From positions 30,377,427 to 30,441,426 of the forward strand of contig CM055094.1 of NCBI GenBank assembly GCA_029204225.1: DNA of 64,000 nt, given 5' to 3'. This stretch comes from Diphasiastrum complanatum (taxonomy: Eukaryota; Streptophyta; Lycopodiopsida; Lycopodiales; Lycopodiaceae). Position 1 is the first letter of the stretch. Each line of letters begins with the position of its first letter. Positions 12,388-25,413 of the stretch are shown here, one piece after another. The notes under the pieces were generated by a model, which was not told the DNA's origin, did no database searches, and saw nothing but the letters and a program-made list of their open reading frames with translations. The translations under genes were made by a program, and so were the position numbers.

Positions 12388-12500
12388 AAAGTGGAATAGA
12401 TTCTGCCTTGGAAAAGCCTGCTGCTTGTATAGAGAGAGAGAGAGAGAGAGAAGATAAAGTGGAATAGATTCTGCCTTGGAAAAGCCTGCTGCTTGTATTT
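12335..12500 (+). repeat. Microsatellite with 65-70-bp tandem duplication
   Basis: A (TG)n(GA)n tract at about 12335-12382 runs into GATAAAGTGGAATAGATTCT and then GCCTTGGAAAAGCCTGCTGC and TTGTAT. The whole GA-plus-unique unit is repeated immediately, with the second copy at about 12432-12499. The unique parts are identical, so the duplication is recent, probably from slippage or unequal exchange seeded by the GA tract. It lies just upstream of the minus-strand gene, in its likely 5' flank. Confidence 0.95.
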
Positions 12501-12879
12501 TGACTGTTTCTTAAGAGGTCTCCTTATGAGGAAGGAATTCCTGAGCCCTGACTGCTAGGAGAGGAAAGCGGACTTGTTCTATATTGTTGGATTTTACCAT
12601 TCCACACAGCTAGAATAAAAGAAAAAGCGAGGAACAGACAGCGCGAATATGCCACATGTTTAGGAATGCAATGGAAGAGCCATGCCTTATTGTCTTGTGA
12701 ATTGCAGAGGGAATGGGCAAAGCGGTGATGGGCTGAGCTGATATGCAGGAAACAATACAAAACAAACACGAATCCTAATCCCAAATGATCTATTATGTCA
12801 GAAAGACAAACCGAACAAGAAACAGAAGAGAAAGAAGAAGAAGAAGAGGAAACATGCATTATATACCAAATATATGTCA

Positions 12880-12970
12880 ATGAGAGATAACAGAAAGACA
12901 GAAACCGAAGAAGAATAGGAAGAAGAAGAAAGACAGAAACCGAAGAAGAATAGGAAGAAGAAGAAGCGAT
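12880..12970 (+). repeat. Short tandem duplication in a purine-rich tract
   Basis: The unit AGAAAGACAGAAACCGAAGA plus AGAATAGGAAGAAG is found twice in a row near 12890-12962, followed by a GATGGC triplet run (ATGGCTATGGCGATGGCGAT). This purine tract produces a Ser/Phe-rich frame on the minus strand, which is not regarded as a gene. Confidence 0.8.
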
Positions 12971-13081
12971 GGCTATGGCGATGGCGATGGCGCAAAGCAG
13001 AGAGACTCGACAGAGAGGAGAGAAGAAAGAGAGAGAGAGATATTTGTGTGTGAAAAAGTCTGTGGAAGCAGATGATTCCAC

Positions 13082-14707
13082 CTCTAGAAGCGAGTTAGAA
13101 TCTAACCCCGGTTAGTTCCAAACACTTAAGCTTTAACCTGTGGCTAAGCTACACGTGTGGAAGTGGTTTGTGTGCTTCCAGCTATGATAAAAAGAGATTC
13201 TAAGCCCTATAGCCGACATTCACTACGAGCAAGCCTACTCGAGGCTACCGCCACGTGGAGGTTAGCATCAGAGCTTTGTTCAGCTAAAACCGACACGTGG
13301 ACTCATGGTCATAATTGTTGCACCGGCCTTTCGCCTTTCATGCTTGGGAGGGCCCAAGTCTCAAGATGCTTGGGTTAGCTTAAGAAATATTTAGGCCAAA
13401 AATCAAAATAAAGCTTTAATCAAACGGTTTTAGAATGACATTCTTGTGATGCTTTTATTGGGATGAGCACATATGAGAATGACACTCCTTGGCAATGGGC
13501 ACATCATTATCCGACAGGGTAGAAAGGTCGGTGGCGGTGGCGTTGATATTCTTAACCAACCACAACCGTGGGATGGTGCTTGACCCTGCTTATTGCTTGC
13601 ACGCTCATCCTATTTGTTGTGCTCTTTTTTTTCTCGAGGACGCATGATTTTAATGCATTTGTACTAGTATGACGAAGTTCATGACCGGTTTACAACCATC
13701 ATACGTACTTAACAAAATATCAACATTCCATAATCCCCTTCTTAGTCAAATGGATCATGTGATTCATCTATGACTCTCTGAGATCATTTTTAAAAAATTC
13801 CCACCATAGGTGAATAAGCGTGTTCTATTGTGGCAATGAAGATGCAAGCTCCAATCATGAACATGTGTGTGTGGAAAACATGAACCTTTAAACTTGTGCT
13901 TAAATAAAAGGTTGACATACTTATGTGGTTACTAGCTCAACATGGTGTGGTTATTGAGATTGTATATGGCAACCTTTATGTACATAGATTGTGATTAGCA
14001 ACAAGCCCTAGCTCTAGCAAATATAACAACCACCACTATGTATCAAGTGTACCTTTCCCTTAAAAAACCAAAAGAAAAAAACCAAAAATCTCTATCTTGA
14101 ATGTTTAGGCCTTTTTTCATAATTAACAATGATAAAAAAACTTTTACAAGTGGACATTGCAATGGTTTCCTGAGTTGATTTTGATTGTCAAAATATCTTG
14201 GCTTCGACCACAAAACTAGGTGATCACTACCCCATGATCTTGTCTTAGTTGTTAAGGGGTCATGCTACCTACTCAAGGGGTTGCTTAAGCTACTACTATT
14301 GTCACTAAAATGCATTCAAGGTTTGCACTTTGTTTGTTGCTTTCAAGGAGTTTCAGCTACCAATGTCCCCTCTTTCTGAAACTGTGTATCTAAATGTGAC
14401 ATTTTAAGAGTAGAACAAGCTAGTCCTATTGCAATCTTGTTCATTGACTTTTTCCCTCTAGGTTTAACTAGCATTGCTCTAGTTCTTATCATAACTCCAC
14501 ATAATTAAATCCATGAACACGCTGAAGGCCTTCAAGGAGGAGAGAATCAAGGGCACTGAATTGGAGCGGGGATTAATGCTTTCGAAGAGGCATGGTCGAA
14601 TACACTCATAGTCTGAAACCAGATGTTTGGGTGTGCACCGAGCAACAATGCCACACTCATGGAGACCATAATCTAGAATAGTAGTTGTCGGGTGGTACAA
14701 AATTATC
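13082..14707. other. Intergenic stretch, nothing recognised
   Basis: AT-rich DNA without a protein-like frame, RNA gene or repeat pair that I can recognise. The short frame at 13157-13378 has no supporting features. Confidence 0.4.
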
Positions 14708-15560
14708 ATCTCTGATACCACTCTTGTTGAATATGATATCCAAACAAGAGAAAGACGATACTGAAATTATTACATGATCGATACGAACTGCAACATTCAG
14801 ACTATTGCTTAAGATTGTTCTTTCGAACAGAAGAATGTTTGTGTAGGTGTCTAAGACAACCACGAAGAGAGCGATGCTATTAGGCATCTATAACAACCTT
14901 GCTTCCTTTGTACAAATATTCTACGTGAGTCGTAGGAGCGAGTATCAATAACAAAGAATTAAAAACCATTCGACAACACAAGTGTACATAAAGAAAATAG
15001 AGAATTTGTATATTACTTCTTGTGATAACAACGATCAGATCATGATCTTGTGCTCAAGAATGGTTCACAGTACTAATGCGCTATGTGTTGTGATCCTACT
15101 ATGTTGGTTACAAATTAAGTCATATCTCTACTTCCTGAATTGTTCTCACTCTCTCTAGTGATATCTGATTTTGAGGAATTAGATAGTCTAATACAATGGA
15201 GTTCACATAGGAACTCTGATTCACGCTTCTTGATCTCTCTAGACCTCACATCTCTTATTATCTCATTTTATTGTATATTACATATATATACATCAGTTAC
15301 AAAGGTCATCAAGGTTGGACCATTTAATGTAAACTGTGCATGTAGCAGTCGTGAAAGGAGAGCAGTTACTGCATGGTAGTAATTTGAACGGTGATGTTGT
15401 TTGTATTGAATAGAGCAGAGGAAGAGATTTGTTTTGAGTGGTATCAGTCGACATTAGTCGAGAGTGTCGAATGAGTTGAGTCGACTGTTTGACCTTGAGT
15501 CTATGTCGATGTAGCGAGTATTTCCTATCTATTTCAAACCTAGATCCAAGCTCAATCAAG
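14708..15560 (-). repeat. Copia-like LTR with primer-binding site, minus orientation
   Basis: On the minus strand the sequence TGGTATCAGAG lies at about 14715-14725. This is the standard plant copia primer-binding site complementary to the 3' end of initiator Met tRNA. The DNA at higher coordinates would therefore be the 5' LTR of a minus-strand element. The LTR's far border is not resolved and no copia coding sequence follows at lower coordinates, so this is an LTR remnant. Confidence 0.5.
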
Positions 15561-15589
15561 AATCAATAGATGAAAAGGATTATCTTGTT

Positions 15590-16261
<672 letters not shown>

Positions 16262-16291
<30 letters not shown>

Positions 16292-16545
16292 CCAAAACTA
16301 GTGGCAGTCCCACGATACCTCATGAGAGTTTTATTTAGGATTTTTATTAGCCTCACACCGGACTTTTATAAGGTGGTACTGGAATTTCTCCATAAACTCC
16401 AGGCCTAGGATTCGCAAACCCTCCAACAACATCCCCCACCAAAACCCGTGGCGGTCCCATGACACCTTGTGAAAGTTTTATTTAGCCTCACGCCGCTTTT
16501 ACGAAGTGGTATTGGAATTTCTCCATAAACTCCAGGCCCGGCTCA
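16262..16545 (+). repeat. About 145-bp tandem duplication spanning LTR start and purine tract
   Basis: The block CCGCAAACCCTCCAACAACA, TCCCCCACCAAAAC, GTTTTATTTAG, CTCACGCCG or CTCACACCGG, GGTACTGGAATTTCTCCATA and AACTCCAGGCC occurs twice in a row, at about 16264-16408 and 16409-16545. The duplicated unit holds the minus-strand polypurine tract and the first bases of the LTR. Confidence 0.9.
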
Positions 16546-16649
16546 TTGAAATCTCGTGCATGTGAAAAAAAGCAATTATTCGTCCCGAACAACCAATTAG
16601 ATGTTGTCTATGAAATAAATTTATGTTCTCAAGATCACACCCAACATCG

Positions 16650-17640
16650 CCACACGGTAGTACAATCTAGCTATTGATAGTTGATCAGAGACTTTATCAA
16701 TGCCATTGGTAAATTTGGATCAAAGCATAACGCCGACAAACAATCGTCCCATCTCATCGTAATAGATGTCAAGTTGCTCAAGTCTTTCGCAAATATAGCT
16801 GACTGTCTGACCATCAAATCTGGTGAGAAAACGTATTCATTTGCATAGGCTTGAAGGGCCCTATCAAAATCCACATAAATATTCCAACTAAATCCCTAAT
16901 GAATGATTGGCCAGTCTGTGTGTGGATGGTGATTTTATCCAATGCAACACCACAATCCTTCGATCGGTACTGTCGTGGCATCGACATGTAGTATGGATCA
17001 ACTCTTAATTGTCTTGGGCTTGCTTATGAAAACCATTTGTTCTCCCAAAGCTGGCAGCTTGTCCAACTCTTTGTTGGCTTCCATTTTTGACGTCTTGAAC
17101 TTGATAACCCAACCACCCCTCAAAGAGTCACGCGGATGCTACTTTAGAAAATTCTGAATCTCCTCTTCGATGGTGACTGGTCTTCTAAACAATGGAGTGG
17201 CCGTACTTGTGGAAGGCCCTGCTTCTGTAGCTTGTGGTTCTTCCTCCATCTGTCCAATGCCCGCGTCATCTAGCCCTTGATCTTGCGGTGGTGGTGAAAA
17301 AATTGGCATGACCGGCATGGTGATTTGTGGAGTTGTCTGGAGGACATTGGCTGCTGCATGTTCATAATCTTTGATTATCGATTTTACCTTGGCCAATTCT
17401 AATGATGCTTGCCCTTAAATGAATCAAACCTATCTTGGAAGCTGAACAAAGCTTCTTGATAAGTCTCAATCTTTCAAAACAAGTAATTGATCTCATTTTG
17501 GGAGACAAAACGATCTGGTATAGGGGTAGGTAGCAAATTATTCTGCTCTTGGGCTACCACATCCACAACTCCTTTAGGATTTGCTCTTTTTCCATCTTAG
17601 CCATGTCCAATTGACCCTGCAATAGTGAGAAAGTACTGTA
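16650..17640 (-). pseudogene. Degenerate retroelement reading frames
   Basis: Minus-strand frames between 17640 and 16671 are protein-like but are interrupted by stops and shifts. Recognisable pieces are LDMAKMEKEQ, then DVVAQEQNNLLPTPIPDRFV with SQNEINYLF, KSIIKDYEHAAANVLQTTP, and a Pro/Glu-rich stretch with IFSPPPQDQGLDDAG. A last piece (FSPDLMVRQSAIFAKDLSNL) lies just before the LTR at 16291. The layout, frame then purine tract then LTR, says this is the body of the element that owns that LTR. I do not recognise a catalytic domain, so it may be a gag-type or accessory frame of a non-autonomous element. Confidence 0.45.
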
Positions 17641-17871
17641 CTTTAGGACCGTAAATGGATCTTAAAAAGATTCACAAGAGTGATTGTATGCTTGCTTAAC
17701 AATCTATCAAGAAACTAGTAATCAAAAAGTTGATCTAGATTGGCAATTTCACAAACAACAAGCATTAACAATCAAAAGCATTGATCAACATTGAAATTCG
17801 AGCTCACACATGTGAACCACATCCCACTGTATGGCCTGTAGACAGAGTTTGATGTAGAAATCAATTTGGTT

Positions 17872-19475
17872 TCATTTGGATAAAAAAAACTCAATGTACA
17901 TAGTGAAGTAGCTCGAAATTGCCAATGAGCTCCAAAAGTAATCTATCTCCTCACTATGGAGAGATGGAATACATAGCAAAAGTGACTTCCTTACCATGAA
18001 TCTTAAAGATAAAAAACAAACCACTTTATTTCTACTAATATTATCCAAAAAGTATTTAAAAATAATAGACTCTCCAATGCCCTCCATCCTTGCAAGATGC
18101 ACACTTGAATGGACAATTTGCATGCAATTTGATGACTCGGACTTTGTCATTGAGGACCTCCTTGGAACTCTCATGCTTTGAGGCTGATCCTCAATATCTC
18201 CCTCCTTCCTCAATGCTATCAAGATCACACTTTTCCAAGATCTCCACTTGAGTGATCTCCTTCTTTACCAAGCTCACATTCTCAAAAGCAATATTAGCTT
18301 CCAATTTAAACAATCTTACATGTTTAAATCCTTTTGCAATGCAAACATCATTCTTCAAAATGGAACAAACTCCATGCTTAAAGTAGACATCCAAACCACT
18401 TTCCAAAGTTGACCAACACTTAGCATATTCTTGGTAATTGATGGTACATAAAGAACATTTTCTAGATCCATACTTATTGAGGATTCTAAATACAAAGAAA
18501 TGGTACCAACACCATCTATCATGCACTCTTCATCACTTGTAGTAAAGAAAAACTTTTTAGCATCATTGAATGAGTGTAAGGTTGAGAAAAAGTCCTTTTT
18601 CACAAGTCATGAGGGAGCTAGCTCCACTATCAATCCACCAAGTGTCTCTTGAATTGCTAATTCTTATTGGTGAGGATGTAGATGACATCAAGAATACATC
18701 TACTACATCATCGTCCTCCTCTTCATGTGCAAGGTTTCCTTGTTTGTCCTCCTCCTCTTGTATTCTTAGTCTCTTGTAGCATTTGGATGCATAATGCCCC
18801 TTCTTTCCACAAAAGAAGCTTTCCATTGTCTTATTTTTGCCCTTGAATGAGGCTTTCTCATCTCCATCCTACAAAGACAATGAACTCATTCTTGCCTTGG
18901 TGTGGAGCATCCTACACTCATCAGCCACTAATACACTACTAATACACTGTGACATTTTTCTATAGTTGGCAAAGTGTCTTGGATGGCAAAACTTTGGACC
19001 AAATTTGTGAAATCATCTCCTAGACCATTATGGATGATTTCGACAAGCTCTCCATCATGAATCTTCTCTCCAATGAAAGCCAACTCCCTATTCAGAGCAC
19101 ATAGTCTTGTGCACTCTCCTCACTTCTTCTCATGCTTTGCAAGATTTGGTTTCTAAACATGAGGAATCTAGAAGTGTTGCTTGATTCATAGATTGATTTC
19201 AAAGAATCCCAAGCCTCTTTAGCACTAGTACAAGATGATACTTCTCTCAAAAGATCATTGCTTACATTCATCTTCACACAATGAAATGCTAGTCTAGATC
19301 TTTTCTTGTATCTAACTAATTCTTGTGCACCTAGAGGTTCATCTTCATCTTCAATCAAGAATTCATAAAGGTCTTGGAGCACCATTAGTGACTCCATCCT
19401 AACCTTCCAAATAGCATAATTTACAAAATTCAATCTCTCACTAGCTTCTAGAAGGCATGCTTCAATAGATCCCAT
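17872..19475 (-). pseudogene. Ty1/copia 5' half (gag, protease, integrase start)
   Basis: Gag begins at 19475 (MGSIEACLLEASERLNFVNY, then AIWKVRMESLM) with a UBN2-type gag core to about 19092. A zinc knuckle follows at 18826 with the first Cys replaced by Ser (ESFFCGKKGHYASKCYK). The protease active site is intact (WWIDSGASSLMT), and the following strand motif VLYVPSITKNMLSVGQL is typical of copia. Frames shift several times before a fragment with the pre-integrase/integrase boundary near 18230-17872, where the coding sequence stops. No reverse transcriptase follows in this direction. Confidence 0.8.
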
Positions 19476-20698
<1,223 letters not shown>

Positions 20699-20801
20699 CT
20701 AGGAGTAGACTACTAAACTAATCTACAACTAATTACAACTGGTACCAGCTAGCAACAATAACGTAAACAATAAACTGTAAGTTTATCATTGCTATCTAAC
20801 A

Positions 20802-22020
20802 CTCTCCCTCAATGATAAAATTACATTCTTCTATTCCTAAGAGACTAAGAAGGTTCTCAAATCTACATTTACCTAAAGACTTAGTAAAAATATCAACCAC
20901 TTGATCTTCAAATTTACAATAAACTAGATCAATGGTGCCATCAATTATTATTTTTTGAACAAAGTGATGATGTATCTTGAAGTGTTTTGTTCGAGCATAT
21001 AGAATTGGGTTTTTGGCAAGATGGATACAACTTTTGTTGTCGCAATATACAGTTGTAGCATCCACATGTGATTGACCCAAATTAGTAAGCAGTCTTCGCA
21101 ATCATATTACCTCTTGTGCAACATTGCTAAGTGCACGATACTCAACTTCCGTCGAAGATAAGGCTACTGTAGATTGCTTCTTGCTACTCCAAGAAATTGT
21201 AGGTGTACCATAGCTAAATGTATGACTGCTTGTAGATCGTCTATCATCAATATTTTCTGCCCAATCAGCATCTGTATAACCTACTAACATTAGGGCTTCA
21301 GACTGCTATACTTCAAACCAAAATTTAACGTGCCTCGAATATATCTCAAAATACAGCTTTCCATTGAGTCTGTCTAGGTTCTTGCATAAATTGACTTACC
21401 ACACCAATAGCATAAGCAATATCAGGACGTGTGTGTGTCAAATAGATTAAACTTCCCACTAACTGCCTATATAAGTATGCATCAACTTTTTCAGCTTCAT
21501 CAAATGCAGAAAGTTTGGTATTGGCCTCCATTGGAGTACTTAGTGACTTGCAATCCTGCATATTGAACTTATACAATAGATCCCGTGCATACTTGCTTTG
21601 TGTAAGAATAACATTGTCTTCCTTTTGCCAAACTTCAATACCAAGACAATAATGCATCAACCCTAAATCGCTCATATCAAAGGTATTGGAAAGGTATGAT
21701 TTGATTTCATCAATTAAGCCCATATTACTTCCTGTAATAATCAAATCATCAACATAGAGGACAATGAACACTATATCTGAGTTTTTACTAAGAATGTAAA
21801 GATTAGGATCATCATCACTCTTTACCATTCCCCTTCGCTTGAAGTGTTCAAATCAATACAAGAGTACCATGTTCGTGGCGCTTGCTTCAATCCATATATG
21901 GCTTTGTTGAGTTTACAAACCAAATGATCTCTCCCTGGCTCAACAAACCCTTGAGGTTACTCTAAATATACCTCTTCATCTAACACTCCATTAAGAAAAG
22001 TAGATTTGACGTCCATTTGC
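20802..22020 (-). pseudogene. Ty1/copia reverse transcriptase and RNase H (3' half)
   Basis: From 22020 downward the minus strand encodes the copia reverse transcriptase: QQMDVKSTFLNGVLDEEVYL, CKLNKAIYGLKQAPRTWY, the intact catalytic VLYVDDLIITGSN near 21750, KYARDLLYKFNMQDCKS, then TRPDIAYAIGVVSQFM. RNase H follows with TDADWAE, SSTEVEYRALS and the CDNKSCIHLAKNPILYARTK block, ending near 20802 just before the purine tract. A few stops and one frame change (near 21340 and 21840) separate the pieces. Gag, protease and integrase are absent upstream because the element is cut at about 22020 by another LTR. Confidence 0.88.
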
Positions 22021-22039
22021 TGGATTTTTGTTAGCAACA

Positions 22040-22892
22040 AAGTAAAATAAAACACCGTGGCATGTGTATTGTAAGTCCACTGTGAGTACTTGTTAATAAA
22101 CTCCTACCATGGCATGTGTGTTATAAGTCCATGGGTAAAAACTTAATTAAATTCTAAACTTCTAAGTTAGAAAACTTAACTTTGAGAACTTAAACTTAGA
22201 AACTTAAGCTTAGAAAATAAAAGATTCTAAGTTATCTTGAGTTCTAAGTCTTAGTTAGAAGTGAAGAAGGTTAGAAGTCTTAGAATTGCAAGTTTTAAAA
22301 ATTAATCCCATAAGTTAGTAGAAGCTTATGGAAGGCCCTTCTTGCTATAAGAAGAGAGGCATTTCCCTTGTAAAATAGCACTATGAGATTATGCTAAATT
22401 GCTCTCTCTTTGAGATTATCATTCTATTTCTTTGTGTTCCCATTGGAAGGTGCATAGCTTGAGGGAAGGTGCTCGGGCCTCCTCTTGCCTCCTTTCATTG
22501 GATTATTGTGTCATGCTTTATTTGTTAATTATTTAGTTAGCCACAATTTATTATTTCATTTCCCTTTAGGAGTTAGTATTAGTTTTACGGTTTGCTAGTT
22601 GGGAAGCCTTAGCCCTAGTTTATTGTTGATCCTTGCTAGTTGGGTAGTACCGCCTTAGCAAGTTTATTTACTTTCCAATTAGTGGCTAGTTGGGTACCGC
22701 CTTAGCCACACCTTAATTAGTTTCTATTCCGAGCACCAGTTGGGAAGTCTTGGTGCTCCTTTTTTGTTGATGTTTTTATTTCACAGTTGTTAAGCTTTGT
22801 AGAACTTAGAAGGTGGACGACCAGTCTACCACTATACTACGCACGAACCCCTCATTAGACCTAGCCACCGTAGAAAGTAGAAATACCCCAAC
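22040..22892 (+). repeat. Plus-strand LTR-like segment
   Basis: The segment has an LTR-like order: a TATA-like GCTATAAGAAGAGAGGC at about 22337, then a T-rich leader, ending ACCCCAACA at about 22892, directly followed by TTGGCGACGTTTC. The last resembles the TTGGCGAC-type primer-binding sites of some gypsy elements. It truncates the minus-strand copia at 22020. No second LTR copy is visible in the window. Confidence 0.45.
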
Positions 22893-23306
22893 ATTGGCGA
22901 CGTTTCGACTTTTTAAGTTTTTTTATCTACATAGCTTACTTGTTTTCTTTTTTTACTAACGTGCTTGTTTGTATGCTTACCTGCTATTTTTCTTCACACT
23001 ACAGCACAAGACTTCGCTCCAGGTCCTATACGAGCTGTTGAGCAACCTATCAAGCCGGGGGGAAGTAACAAAAGTGTCAACTTGGGGCATTTTCTTTGAA
23101 AGAAGTGACCCAAGTGACATTTTTTTTTTCGACCAAACAGGTATATCCGAATTCACCAGTCTGTCTGCAGACATAACAGACACTGATATTCCATTCTATC
23201 ACCAGATTTTTCGAAAACTCACTATTTAACTGTCAAAATTCTTTGTTTTCCACCCAAATCTTTGTGTCAAAATTCTCGACTTCACTGAGGCTAGATTTAT
23301 GCAAGA
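22893..23306. other. Spacer between opposing retroelement fragments
   Basis: This may be the internal start of the plus-strand element or the 3' untranslated end of the minus-strand gypsy element. An 86-residue frame at 22969-23229 has no recognisable domain and is not called a gene. Confidence 0.35.
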
Positions 23307-24480
23307 TCAGTCCTGAAATGTCTGAAATTCTGATCTTAGTAGTGAGTAGACAATCTTGTTTTTTTTCGTAACTATTGCATTTGGTGACGCCTGGGCTTGG
23401 TATGGAATGACGCTTAACACCCCAGGTTGGTCTTCAGCAGCTTGTACCTCTGCAGCCTCCATGATTTCAGTTTGTGTTTCTTGATTTTTCTGAACTTGGT
23501 TGCGGATGATATCTGTTTGGATGGCCTTTTCTGACATTACTGATGTTGGCTCATCTGTTTGCATCTCCTGATCTTGTTCTTGTCCAGGTTCTTCCGCATC
23601 AGAGATCTGCATTTGGCCTGATTGGAATCTGGCCTCTTCTAGTTCTTCCTTCAACTTCTCATAGGCAATCATCTGCGGCTGCAGATATTGCATTTGGAAG
23701 GTCTGGATCATCCGCTCCTGGATTTCCTTCCACTCTACTGGATCAATTCGGTACCTGCCATGAGATATGCAGGCACCGAATGTGACTTCGGCACTAATTC
23801 GCCAGAGTATTGTCTCTTTGGCCTGTTTTTTGTATATCTGATTGTCTTTCTTTAGCATCTTTGCAGAATTTTGCAGTTGGGCAATTGAATCCTGAGCACT
23901 ACTGAGTTCATTGCTCAGTTCTGCATTGCTGCTTTGAAGAGTGGATCGTGCTCGTCTTTCTTCCTGCAAGGAAGCCTGCAGGGTCTGAAGTTGTTGTTTG
24001 AGAAGGATGTTCTCATTTTCGAAAGAGTTGTACTGCTCCTGCATCTCTTCCAACACTTCAAGTGTGGCATCCTACCTTCCTTTTGCTTCTTCCAACTATG
24101 TCTCTTTCCTACTCAGCTCCGCATTGGCTGCTTTGAGCTCCTCATTTCTATAGGCCAGCTGAGCCTTAGTTTCGCTCAGCTCTACATCTATTTGGGTGAG
24201 GTCTGTTCGGACTCTTTCATACTTGGACCCCAGCTTCCTGGATACCTTTTCCAAGCTGGCAAGGTGATGTATAGCTGCCCGAGTATCTGGCAGTAGTGTT
24301 CCAAAAACCTGTTGATATAACTCGGCATCAAGGATTGGTTCCTCGACGTCGCTTTCGCTGCCCTGCTGGTCCTCAGAAAGCTGCTCTGCTCCTTGTGGTT
24401 CTGATTTTTGTGGTATTTCAGCCTAATTTTGCTCTTGATCAGCAATGTTCTCTGCCTCTTCTTCCACGTCCGACGATCCT
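23307..24480 (-). pseudogene. Acidic coiled-coil frame 3' of gypsy integrase
   Basis: One minus-strand frame runs from about 24480 to 23307, broken by only three in-frame stops (TAG near 24425, 24103 and 24074). It begins acidic (SDVEEEAENIADQEQN), continues with EPILDAELYQQVFGTLLP and LEKVSRKLGSKYERVRTDL, then becomes a long heptad coiled coil (ENILLKQQLQTLQASLQEER, SNAELSNELSSAQ). It ends with a Gln/Glu-rich tail bearing repeated MQTDE, AIQTDI and ETQTEI motifs. It sits directly after the integrase C-terminus of the gypsy element. Plant Tat-type gypsy elements are known to carry extra frames, but I do not recognise this one. It could also be a captured host coiled-coil gene. Confidence 0.6.
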
Positions 24481-24539
24481 CTTCCAGTTGCGTCAAAGAA
24501 ATCATCCGCTCCCAGAGACTATCACATTCATCCATTCGC

Positions 24540-25412
24540 TCTTCATTACTAATGCAAAACGTCGGAACTTCAAATTCTATCGGTAGTATGGGATGCATTC
24601 CATACACAAGATAGTATGGAGTCTACCTAGTTGTAATCTTTTCAGCAATTCTATATGCCCATAAGACAGATGGTAACTTCTGATCCCAATCAGAAGAATG
24701 TGTTTCCGTTACTTTATCAAAATTTTACATAGAATTCCATTTGCCCGCTCCGTAAGCCCATTTGCTTTTGGATTATATAGAGTGGTCTGGCGATGTGTAA
24801 TAGAAAAATATGATAACATGGCTTCAATGGTCTGATTAAGGAAATGGGTTCCCCTATCGCTAACGAGTTCTAAGGGACAACCATATCGCGTGATAATGTT
24901 TTGGAATAAAAACTTTGCTACAGCCTTAGCATCGTTCTTAATTGTGGCTTCGGCCTCTACCATCTTGGTAGCATAGTCCGTGGCAACGAGTATGTAATGA
25001 CGACGAGTTTTATGCGTGGTCAGTTTGATAGGTCCTATAAAATCTATCCCCCACTTCTCAAAAGATGCTAAGGGGATAATTGGACTAAGTGGCCAATGTG
25101 TTGCAAAGCTGGGTTTCCCCATCCTCTGGCATGCATCACATTTTTTGATGAAAATTTTAACATCTCTATAGACGGTAGGCCACCAATATTTAGCATTAAA
25201 AAAAAAATTTGTAGTGTTTTTAAGAGCATAATGACCCTCCGAATCTTCCTCATGTAATGCACTTATTACAGCGGTCGTCTCGGTTGGTTCTAAACATCGG
25301 CGGAGGCTATCGTCAGCTCCTAATTTATACAATATACTATTTACAATCGTGTAAGGTCCTACCTTAGAAAGAAAAACAGTTTCTTGCTGTTTATTAAAAT
25401 GTTCAGGATATA
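24540..25412 (-). pseudogene. Gypsy integrase domain
   Basis: Minus-strand translation shows the integrase zinc-binding region (HEEDSEGHYALKNT, then KCDACQRMGKP), the catalytic core with GIDFIGPI, SDRGTHFLN and LTERANGIL, which supply the D, D and E residues, and the C-terminal YGMHPILPIEFEVPTF. The core domain (24709-25332) is continuous, while the flanks have stops. It works with the protease and reverse transcriptase pieces at higher coordinates as one former polyprotein. Confidence 0.9.
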
Positions 25413-25413
25413 T

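Noticed and set aside
12524-13081. 185-residue Ser/Phe-rich minus-strand frame
   Set aside because: Built from GAA/AGA-rich purine tract and a small tandem duplication. Hydrophobic-serine composition is low-complexity, and it lies where a 5' flank of the 11.2-kb gene is expected.
22969-23229. 86-residue frame as a gene
   Set aside because: Low complexity, no domain, and it lies at the junction of opposing retroelement fragments.
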